Below are positions 1-6,635 of a stretch of 6,815 nucleotides of DNA, piece after piece (positions within the stretch are counted from its first letter, which is position 1; each line of letters begins with the position of its first letter). The position numbers and the translations under genes were made by a program. This DNA comes from Campylobacterales bacterium (lineage in GTDB: Bacteria; Campylobacterota; Campylobacteria; Campylobacterales; Hydrogenimonadaceae): assembly GCA_026986055.1 (NCBI GenBank), contig JALSPH010000257.1:1-6815 (forward strand), read 5' to 3'. A model generated the notes under the pieces. The model was not told the DNA's origin. It did no database searches and saw only the letters and a program-made list of their open reading frames with translations.

Positions 1-1409
1 TTGCCGACCAGTGTGATTTGACTCTGATAATAAAAGATAGAGAGGCCGAAAAAAGACTTCGCAAACGGCTGAACAGATTTTCTCTGAAAGATGCGACTCT
101 GCCGGAAGTGCTTCAGGTGGCATTAAATGAGCACAATCTGAACTATTCACTCGATGGAAATATTCTTAAAATCTCCTACCTTCTTACAAAAACTTTCCAT
201 GTCAACTACATAAGCACCGAAAGACAGAGTACCAGCACGACAAAAGTGACACTCTCAAGCGGCGCTTCCAAACAGCAGCAACAACAAAGAGGTGGGCAAA
301 ACAGAGGCATGGTTTCTACAAGTACTATGAGCGCCGGAGAGTCCGAAAGCGGAATCAATGTAACTTCCGACGACAAGTTCATCTTCTGGTCCGGACTCCT
401 TGATCAGATCAGAAATATTTTGAACAGACCGGAAGATACATACAAAGCCGGAGACCCGGTAGTCGACAAAGAGTCAGGGCTCGTAACCATAACAGGAACC
501 AAAAAACAGCTCGACAGAGTTGAAGATTATATCGACAACTTAATGAACAGACTTCACAAACAGGTTCTTATCGACGTTAAAATGTATGCAGTGGTACTGA
601 ATAAAGGAAACGAGACCGGAATCGACTGGAGACAGATTTACAACATTCAAAACTTCAAATTAAATGCGGAAAGACTTACTACAAACGATAGAGTATTGGA
701 GATAAAATATCCGGGCGCCACAGATGTACCATATATCAGCAAGTTCATAAATGGCGGGGCTGCAACCTTTACAGATATTGTTATGACCGCAAAGATAGGA
801 ACGATCATAAAGTTTCTTAAATCGCAGGGAGATGTCCACTCCGTTTCAAATCCAAAAGTATTGACTCTGAACAATCAAGCTGCAATGATCACGGTAGGCA
901 AGCAATATTTTTACAAGATAAAAAACAGTACGACTACCAGCAATACAGGCGGAAGCACCGTTGCGCAAAACGAGATAATAGACTCTGTATTTGCAGGAAT
1001 TTTGCTCGATATAACTCCTGAAATTGCTGCAGACGGTACGATTACACTAAAAATAAACCCTTCAGTCAGCGATACTATAACACCGGTAACAAACGACAAC
1101 CAGAACAGAACCATGCCGCCTGATCTTGAACGAAGACAAATGGCCTCGGTCGTTACGGTAAAAGATGGATCTCATGTAATTTTGGGTGGGCTCATTACCG
1201 ATAGAATCAACAAATCTACCAACAAAGTCCCTCTTTTGGGAGACATCCCTCTTCTAGGGTATGCATTTAAATATGATGAACTGACAGATGAGAAAGTTGA
1301 ACTTGTAATAATCGTAACTCCTCACCTAGTTGAAGCGAAATCGACGATGACTCTAAAAGATCTGGGTTACAACAGGCTATCAGACAGTAATCTGACCAAG
1401 ATGCAATGA
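1..1409 (+). CDS. mshL: MSHA-type pilus secretin MshL (GspD/PilQ superfamily), 5'-truncated by the window edge
   Basis: Outer-membrane secretin forming the multimeric channel through which a pilus, pseudopilus or DNA passes. The reading frame is open to the left edge (first full codon at base 3), so the gene starts upstream; the TTG at 18 lies inside the N0/STN domain and is not the start. Only the signal peptide and the first part of N0 seem to be missing. In order: rest of N0 (to about base 180); an MshL-like segment TFHVNYISTERQSTST; a low-complexity Gln/Gly/Ser linker with five Gln codons at 273-287; an N1-like segment (about 370-560); a secretin core from QVLIDVKMYAVVL (561 on), with SVSNPKVLTLNNQAAM, the signature VPLLGDIPLLGYAFK (1227-1271) and the last strand ELVIIVTPHLV. 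The C-terminal tail is short. The family call is firm; MshL over PilQ or GspD rests on the linker segment and on the neighbours. CtsD-like is an equivalent name in a competence setting. Confidence 0.9.
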   Translation, partial: ADQCDLTLIIKDREAEKRLRKRLNRFSLKDATLPEVLQVALNEHNLNYSLDGNILKISYLLTKTFHVNYISTERQSTSTTKVTLSSGASKQQQQQRGGQNRGMVSTSTMSAGESESGINVTSDDKFIFWSGLLDQIRNILNRPEDTYKAGDPVVDKESGLVTITGTKKQLDRVEDYIDNLMNRLHKQVLIDVKMYAVVLNKGNETGIDWRQIYNIQNFKLNAERLTTNDRVLEIKYPGATDVPYISKFINGGAATFTDIVMTAKIGTIIKFLKSQGDVHSVSNPKVLTLNNQAAMITVGKQYFYKIKNSTTTSNTGGSTVAQNEIIDSVFAGILLDITPEIAADGTITLKINPSVSDTITPVTNDNQNRTMPPDLERRQMASVVTVKDGSHVILGGLITDRINKSTNKVPLLGDIPLLGYAFKYDELTDEKVELVIIVTPHLVEAKSTMTLKDLGYNRLSDSNLTKMQ

Positions 1410-2212
1410 GTAAATACAAAGATCTGCAGAGTATTTTCATTGACAGAATAGAGGTTAGCCAATATATCGGGCTCGATACCTCTATACTGTTCTACAACAA
1501 GCTGCTTGAAAGCATACAAAAACCACTAAAAATGATACTTCTTTACGGGAAGCCGGGAACCGGAAAGAGCGTCTTGATAAACAAGATATATCATGATGCA
1601 AAAGATAGAAGAAATGTCTTTCTCATCTCCACCCCTATCCAGAATGAAACTGAATTTATAAAAAAGCTATATACATTTTTGTTGCCTGAATCTACGATGC
1701 CTGAAGATCTGTCGTATAACCAATTCATAGATATATGCAATGCGTTGAGAGATAAAAAGCATATTACGGTTCTTCTTGATGAAGCCCAGCTATACTCCTC
1801 CTCTTTGATGGAGAAGATTCGTTTGATATCAGACACAAGGGCCATAAAGTTCGTTGTATCCCTACACAAAACAGAGAAAGAGGACCTTATAGCCAAAGAG
1901 CACTTCCAGTCCAGAATCTGGGAGACTATAGAGCTGAAAAACGGTACCATACACGATACGGCTATGTATGTGCAAAAAAAACTGATCATTCAAAACTATT
2001 TTGAGATAGCCAACATGTTCCACAAAGGAAACATAAAATTGATCCATAAATTCACAAAGGGAAATTACAGAGAGATAAACAAACTACTCTTTACACTCTT
2101 TGAAATTTACGACTATTATGAAACAAACAAACCATCCAAAATCTCCGGAACAAAGATAAAAAACAGATACATAGAGATGTCTGCATTGAAATTGGGATAT
2201 ATAAATGCTTGA
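1406..2212 (+). CDS. mshM: AAA ATPase, MshM/ExeA(GspA)-like pilus or secretion assembly protein
   Basis: A 268-residue cytoplasmic P-loop ATPase with no signal peptide or membrane segment. Visible motifs: Walker A GKPGTGKS (residues 48-55), Walker B ITVLLDE (120-126) followed by AQ, a sensor-1-like strand FVVSLHK (149-155), the SRIW segment with Arg170 where ExeA-like ATPases carry a conserved QRI, and GNYREIN (219-225, Arg222), which matches their GxPRxIN sensor-2 region. The length matches MshM. The peptidoglycan-binding C-terminus of Aeromonas ExeA is absent. The start codon overlaps the secretin stop as ATGA, with no good Shine-Dalgarno, so translation is probably coupled. It is followed at once by a bitopic protein, recalling the GspA-GspB pair that helps a secretin assemble; a similar role is inferred. 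In Campylobacter the counterpart would be CtsP. The ATPase fold is certain; the partner is not. Confidence 0.85.
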   Translation: MSKYKDLQSIFIDRIEVSQYIGLDTSILFYNKLLESIQKPLKMILLYGKPGTGKSVLINKIYHDAKDRRNVFLISTPIQNETEFIKKLYTFLLPESTMPEDLSYNQFIDICNALRDKKHITVLLDEAQLYSSSLMEKIRLISDTRAIKFVVSLHKTEKEDLIAKEHFQSRIWETIELKNGTIHDTAMYVQKKLIIQNYFEIANMFHKGNIKLIHKFTKGNYREINKLLFTLFEIYDYYETNKPSKISGTKIKNRYIEMSALKLGYINA

Positions 2213-3101
2213 AATAGAGAAGTTGGAAAAAGAGTGGCGTAAATATAAAATAAAGCAGCTAAAACCATATGTTTTTATCTCTATCCTGCTGGCTTTATCG
2301 GCTATATTTCTAACTCTATATTCAAAAGATGCAACAAAGTTAGTACAACAAATTGCTTTCAACGATGAAGGTGCCAAAAAAGAAGTTGCGGTTGATGAAA
2401 AAGAGATGAGCAAAGAGTCGACAGAGGCAACCGAGAGTGAGACGAAGAGTTACTCATCACAGACTCCCTCGAGTAATACTTCTGAAGAGAAAACGGCAAA
2501 AATTGCAGAAGATAAAACAGAAATAGATTTGGACTCAAGAGATAGCAAGAAAGAAGAGAAAGAGGTTGATAGTCTGGCACTAAAAGCAGATACAGGTTTT
2601 TTAGAAACATTTGCGCCTCAATCGACTCCTGTAAGCAGTAAAGCTTCTAATTCACCTAAAAAAGCTATTCAACCAGTCCAAAGACCAACAACCGATACCT
2701 CAAACAGATTTGCTCAAGAGATGAAAGATGAGACAAAAACAGAAAATACCGTAGATTCGGAAAGAGCCGTAAAAGAGCACAACTCTCTTGTTCTGACTAC
2801 TACCAAAACGAACAATACCCTTGAGTATCTGATAAAACGTTTCAACGAAAAAAGAGATCCCAAGCTCGCTTCCTACATATCGAGGAGTTACTATAAAAAA
2901 GGGAAATACAAAGAGGCCCTTAAATGGAGTATAGAGGCAAATTCACTCGATCCTTCAAATGAGGAGAGCTGGATACTTTTTGCAAAAGCAAACGTAAAAC
3001 TGGGAAACAGAGAGGATGCGATTCAAGCATTGAAAGTCTACCTCAATCAATATAGTTCAAGAAATGTCAAATCACTTCTTAACTCTTTGGAGTCAAAATG
3101 A
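2205..3101 (+). CDS. mshN: MshN-like bitopic inner-membrane protein with C-terminal TPRs
   Basis: A 298-residue protein with a short basic cytoplasmic tail (1-20), one membrane segment (about 21-39, PYVFISILLALSAIFLTLY), a long hydrophilic linker rich in Lys, Glu, Ser and Thr (about 45-200), and a C-terminal helical domain (about 205-298) holding about two TPRs: one around SYYKKGKYKEALKW (from residue 228) and one around NVKLGNREDAIQALKVYL. This is the MshN layout: anchored in the inner membrane, with TPRs in the periplasm. Position right after the MshM-like ATPase supports this. The ATG at 2205 overlaps the upstream gene by 8 bases, with a weak GGGA 7 bases ahead. It probably bridges the inner membrane to the secretin or the peptidoglycan. 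The linker is low complexity, so similarity searches would rest mainly on the TPR part. CtsX of Campylobacter holds the same operon place, but I cannot show homology. Confidence 0.75.
   Translation: MLEIEKLEKEWRKYKIKQLKPYVFISILLALSAIFLTLYSKDATKLVQQIAFNDEGAKKEVAVDEKEMSKESTEATESETKSYSSQTPSSNTSEEKTAKIAEDKTEIDLDSRDSKKEEKEVDSLALKADTGFLETFAPQSTPVSSKASNSPKKAIQPVQRPTTDTSNRFAQEMKDETKTENTVDSERAVKEHNSLVLTTTKTNNTLEYLIKRFNEKRDPKLASYISRSYYKKGKYKEALKWSIEANSLDPSNEESWILFAKANVKLGNREDAIQALKVYLNQYSSRNVKSLLNSLESK
3089..3092 (+). promoter_or_regulatory. Ribosome binding site (GGAG) for the gene at 3098
   Basis: GGAG lies five bases before the ATG at 3098, inside the end of the upstream coding region. It supports that start and the ATGA overlap, and suggests independent ribosome loading as well as coupling. 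Confidence 0.6.
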
Positions 3102-3649
3102 TAAAAAAGATCACTCTTTTACTTCTTTTCCTGTTTGTTTCACTGCACTCGTCAGAACTTGAGAAAGTATACTCCTATTATAAAAACAAGAAATTCAAAG
3201 AGGCTTGCTATTTGGGCCTGAAGATATTCAACAAACATAAAAAAAGTTCAGAGTTTCTCATGCTATATGGATTTTCCTGTCTGAACGCAGACTATATAGA
3301 TAGACTTGCCATACCGCTTACGGGTTTGAGAGACACTAAAACGGAGCGTGCAAATGCAAGCTACTTCGCAACTATTTTGTTGCAAAAAAAACTTCTCTAC
3401 CACTCTCTTATAGATAATGTAGAGATATCACATTTGAGATTACCTGTTACAGATTATGTTCTTTCCAAAGTGTTCGATCTATATACGAGAGGAGAGTATA
3501 AAAAAATAGATGGAAAATACTACCTGACATCAAAAGAGGATCCCAAAATGCTATATGTTTTATATATAGATCATTCCGACAGGATAAAAAAGATGATTCT
3601 TGAAGAGAGACTTGACAACCATATAATCAAAACGCATAGGTACTGGTGA
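3098..3649 (+). CDS. Small exported TPR-like protein of unknown function in the pilus operon
   Basis: I do not recognise this 183-residue protein. Its N-terminus is a classic signal peptide: Lys3-Lys4, a hydrophobic core ITLLLLFLFVSL, then HSSE with likely cleavage near residues 17-20, so it should act in the periplasm. No lipobox Cys is present. Residues 21-63 look like a TPR-type helical hairpin (LEKVYSYYKNKKFKEACYLG, then SSEFLMLYGFSCLN) similar to the TPR of the preceding protein. Cys37 and Cys61 are the only cysteines in the mature part and could form a disulfide. The rest is Lys/Tyr/Leu-rich with no motif I know, ending HRYW. It overlaps its neighbours by 4 bases on each side, between the mshN-like and mshE genes, where classical MSHA loci have no such gene. 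A role as a periplasmic partner of MshN or the secretin is inferred from place and fold only. Local GC looks lower than in mshE. Confidence 0.75.
   Translation: MIKKITLLLLFLFVSLHSSELEKVYSYYKNKKFKEACYLGLKIFNKHKKSSEFLMLYGFSCLNADYIDRLAIPLTGLRDTKTERANASYFATILLQKKLLYHSLIDNVEISHLRLPVTDYVLSKVFDLYTRGEYKKIDGKYYLTSKEDPKMLYVLYIDHSDRIKKMILEERLDNHIIKTHRYW
3638..3640 (+). promoter_or_regulatory. Weak Shine-Dalgarno (AGG) bearing on the mshE start
   Basis: AGG lies five bases before GTG at 3646 but eleven before ATG at 3652. Spacing favours GTG; codon preference favours ATG. No better SD is visible for either. Confidence 0.3.
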
Positions 3650-5394
3650 CAATGGGAAAGATTATCGAACTTCTGATAAAGAGCGGTGCTGTTACAAAAG
3701 AGCAGATTGCAGATCTTCTCAAAAGCAAAAAAGAGAAAAAAATTTCGCTCAAAGCGTTGATAAACCATCAAATAGTGAAGCCGGAACAGGTATATAAACT
3801 TATAGCTGACGAGATAAGAAAAGGAAATCTTTCACTTGAAGCGATAGAAAAAGAGAGCGGTTCGATAAATATCGACAAAGTTTTGAGATATCTTTCAGAA
3901 CTTATGAATATGGATTATGCAAATCTGGATGAAGTCGACATCGATCTTAGACTTGTCTCAAAACTTCCTATGCAAAAACTTGAAAAGATAGGCGCACTTC
4001 CCATCAAAGAGAGTGACCTTAACGTGGTAGTGGCCTTCAAAGACCCTTTCGACTTTAGCGCCCAGGAGGCTATTCAAAGGCTTTTCCCAAAAAAACCGGT
4101 CACACCTGCCATAGCAAGACCCAGCCAGATAGAGTACCATCTAAACCGCCTTGAGATGTCGGAGAGTATAAAAGGTCTTATAAACGAAATAAGGCAGGAA
4201 ATTTCCGAAAGCGCTTCGGCTACCGAGGCCAGTGAATCCTCTGCTATTCTCAAGCTTATAGAGGTAATACTGAAATCTGCCATTATCGGTAGAGCAAGCG
4301 ATATACACATAGAGCCGACGGAAAACAGCTGTATCGTAAGAAGCCGTATAGACGGTATGCTAACTGAGAGCTTTCGTTTCGACAAAGATATCTACCCTCC
4401 ACTCTCCTCCAGACTCAAACTCCTCTCAAATCTCGACATTGCCGAAAGAAGAAAGCCGCAGGATGGACGATTTTCGGCCACTATCGTAAACAGAGAGTTC
4501 GACTTCAGGGTATCGACTCTCCCAATCATGAACGGCGAATCTATCGTTATGCGTATTCTCGACAAGTCGAAAGTTATGATTCGACTTGAAGATGCCGGTA
4601 TGAGTCCCCATAACTTCAATATATTCAATGACGCGCTAAAGGTTCCTTACGGAATAGTTCTGGTTACCGGTCCTACAGGAAGCGGTAAGACGACCACTCT
4701 CTACGGTGCATTGAACAATCTAAAAAGTGTAGATAAAAAGCTGATCACCGTAGAAGATCCTGTAGAATACCAGATGAACCTGGTGCAGCAGGTACAGGTC
4801 AACCCAAAAGTCGGTCTTACATTCGCAAGCGCACTTCGCTCCATACTGCGTCAGGACCCCGATATCATAATGATAGGTGAGATAAGGGACCAGGAGACTC
4901 TTAGAATCGCTATTCAAGCAGCGTTGACCGGGCACCTTGTCCTCTCCACTCTTCATACGAACGACTCGATAAGTGCAATTACGAGAATGGCCGATATGGG
5001 AATAGAGCCATACCTGATAAGCGGTTCTCTTATTGCGATAGAGGCTCAGCGTCTTGTCAGGAAAATCTGTCCCAACTGTAAAAAAAGTGTAGAAATTCCC
5101 GATCATGTTATAAACGAACTGGAGGAATTTATACCTGAAAATTATCAGTTCTACAAAGGTACAGGATGCAAAGAGTGTCAAGGAACCGGCTATATGGGCC
5201 GCGAAATGATCAGTGAAGTGTTACGGGTGAATGAGACATTGACCAGTATGATAGCGCGTGAAGCCTCCAAGGCGGAGCTGACCCAAGAGGCTTTTAAACA
5301 GGGGTTCGTTACGATGATCCAGGATGGTGTCAATAAAGCGGTCGAAGGCAAAACGACGATCGATGAAGTACTAAGAGTTGCGAGGTTGTCATGA
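3646..5394 (+). CDS. mshE: GspE/PilB-family assembly ATPase MshE
   Basis: Hexameric cytoplasmic ATPase powering pilus or pseudopilus extension; 582 residues, the usual length for MshE. Residues 5-60 are a degenerate tandem T2SSE_N/MshEN helical repeat, followed by the rest of the N-terminal domain (to about 170). The ATPase core shows Walker A GPTGSGKT (342-349), Asp box LITVEDPVEYQ (366-376), Walker B DIIMIGEIRD (406-415, Glu412) and His box LTGHLVLSTLHTND (427-440). The four-cysteine metal site CPNC...CKEC (475/478 and 508/511) is complete. These motifs mark the extension-type GspE/PilB branch, not PilT. The N-terminal repeats lack the RLG signature typical of c-di-GMP-binding MshEN domains. 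GTG at 3646 gives a GTGA overlap with the upstream stop; ATG at 3652 is a fair alternative, two residues shorter. MshE rather than PilB or CtsE rests on the operon context. Confidence 0.92.
   Translation: MTMGKIIELLIKSGAVTKEQIADLLKSKKEKKISLKALINHQIVKPEQVYKLIADEIRKGNLSLEAIEKESGSINIDKVLRYLSELMNMDYANLDEVDIDLRLVSKLPMQKLEKIGALPIKESDLNVVVAFKDPFDFSAQEAIQRLFPKKPVTPAIARPSQIEYHLNRLEMSESIKGLINEIRQEISESASATEASESSAILKLIEVILKSAIIGRASDIHIEPTENSCIVRSRIDGMLTESFRFDKDIYPPLSSRLKLLSNLDIAERRKPQDGRFSATIVNREFDFRVSTLPIMNGESIVMRILDKSKVMIRLEDAGMSPHNFNIFNDALKVPYGIVLVTGPTGSGKTTTLYGALNNLKSVDKKLITVEDPVEYQMNLVQQVQVNPKVGLTFASALRSILRQDPDIIMIGEIRDQETLRIAIQAALTGHLVLSTLHTNDSISAITRMADMGIEPYLISGSLIAIEAQRLVRKICPNCKKSVEIPDHVINELEEFIPENYQFYKGTGCKECQGTGYMGREMISEVLRVNETLTSMIAREASKAELTQEAFKQGFVTMIQDGVNKAVEGKTTIDEVLRVARLS
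5382..5385 (+). promoter_or_regulatory. Ribosome binding site (GAGG) for mshG
   Basis: GAGG, five bases before ATG at 5391, lies within the last codons of mshE. It fixes the mshG start at the ATGA overlap. Confidence 0.6.
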
Positions 5395-6635
5395 AATATT
5401 ATCAAGTTACAATGATGGTGCGGGGAAGCCGCGAGAATATTTTGCTCAAAGCTAAAGATAGGGCGGATGCGATAAGCAAAGTCAAAAGGGACTATCAAGG
5501 TACCCTTCTTAAAATAAAAGAGGTCTCCGCTCCTATAGATGCAACCATTAAAGAGTTTTTTTCACAATTTAGAAGTACCGTAGCCAACAGAAAAGTTCAA
5601 CCCAAAAACCTTATTGCTGCGATTCGACAGCTCGCCGTTATGACAAATGCCGGAATCTCCGTTCACGATGCACTCAATGAAATAGCAAATGCTACCAACG
5701 ATGCAAAGTTGAAGACTATTTTGACGCAGGCGTCAGAGAGCATAAATTCAGGTCTTAGCCTCTCCGACACATTTAAAAGATACCGCTACGATGTCGGCGG
5801 TATCACTCTGGCCATGATAGAACTGGGAGAGCAGACCGGTAATATGGCCGATGCCCTCTCCAGTCTTGCGGACATCCTCGAAGAGATCCAGGAAAACGTA
5901 CAGAAATTCAAAAAAGCGATGAGATACCCGATGATAACACTGGGTGCCATGGCGATTGCATTTACCATTCTTATTATGGTCGTCGTTCCAAAGTTCAAAG
6001 CGATTTTTGAAAAGTTCAACGCCGAACTGCCGCTTCCTACAAAAATACTTCTGGGTATCGAGCATGTTTTAAGCAACTATGGTCTATTGGTACTGGGCGG
6101 ACTGATCTTTTTCATAGTGCTCATCATCTACCTTTACAGAAACAATGAAGAGTTCAAATATAAAACCGACAAGTTGATGCTGAAAACTTATCTTATAAAA
6201 GATATCATCTTTTTCGCCACCCTAAACCGCTTCTCGATAGTCTTTACCGAACTGGTACATGCCGGTATTCCTATAGCCGATGCACTCGATACGGCGACCG
6301 GTATGATAGACAATGCCGTAATGAAAGAGAAGCTTGAAGCTGTGAAAGTTTCCGTTTCACGCGGCGTGAGCCTGACTGAAGCTTTCAAAGATACCGGTGT
6401 TTTTGAAAACATGATAATTCAGATGATCTCTGCCGGTGAAAGCAGCGGTCAGCTAGATAATATGATGAGGAAAGTGACCGATTACTACCGTATGCGCTTC
6501 AACTATATACTCGACAATATGTCTTCATATATCGAGCCTATTATGTTGGCGATCATAGCCGGACTCGTACTACTTCTTGCACTCGGAATCTTCCTACCGA
6601 TGTGGGATATGGCAAGAGCTATTAAGGGCCACTAA
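5391..6635 (+). CDS. mshG: GspF/PilC-family inner-membrane platform protein MshG
   Basis: Polytopic platform protein coupling MshE to subunit extraction from the inner membrane. At 414 residues it is full length. After an N-terminal domain (1-70, YYQVTMMVRG...) come two T2SSF repeats: about 72-200, with IRQLAVMTNAGISVHDALNE, and about 279-402, with NRFSIVFTELVHAGIPIADAL. Both contain the typical short loop motif (GEQTGNM, then GESSGQLDNM). Three membrane segments are visible: about 181-199, 231-249 and 384-402, the usual topology, and each repeat leads into a hydrophobic helix. It overlaps mshE by 4 bases with a good GAGG ribosome site. It is the last gene of the operon: its stop lies inside the 3' end of a convergent helicase gene, so pilin genes do not follow. 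The family is certain; MshG over GspF/PilC/CtsF is from context. Confidence 0.92.
   Translation: MKYYQVTMMVRGSRENILLKAKDRADAISKVKRDYQGTLLKIKEVSAPIDATIKEFFSQFRSTVANRKVQPKNLIAAIRQLAVMTNAGISVHDALNEIANATNDAKLKTILTQASESINSGLSLSDTFKRYRYDVGGITLAMIELGEQTGNMADALSSLADILEEIQENVQKFKKAMRYPMITLGAMAIAFTILIMVVVPKFKAIFEKFNAELPLPTKILLGIEHVLSNYGLLVLGGLIFFIVLIIYLYRNNEEFKYKTDKLMLKTYLIKDIIFFATLNRFSIVFTELVHAGIPIADALDTATGMIDNAVMKEKLEAVKVSVSRGVSLTEAFKDTGVFENMIIQMISAGESSGQLDNMMRKVTDYYRMRFNYILDNMSSYIEPIMLAIIAGLVLLLALGIFLPMWDMARAIKGH

Noticed and set aside
18..20. TTG as the start codon of the secretin gene
   Set aside because: The frame is open upstream to the window edge and the TTG falls within the N0 domain, with the signal peptide missing, so the true start is outside.
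273..287. Five-Gln tract as a phase-variable repeat
   Set aside because: The codons are mixed (CAG CAG CAA CAA CAA) and sit in a linker that is low complexity in MshL proteins generally; no long pure repeat.
3612..3627. TTGACA and TATAAT as a complete sigma-70 promoter
   Set aside because: The boxes are only 4 bases apart instead of about 17; only the -10-like hexamer is kept as a weak observation.
4720..5181. 153-codon open frame on the minus strand, opposite mshE
   Set aside because: It lies antisense to the most conserved ATPase motifs, has no recognisable domain and is best explained as a shadow of the coding strand. The same holds for 1591-1989 and the other minus-strand frames within the operon.
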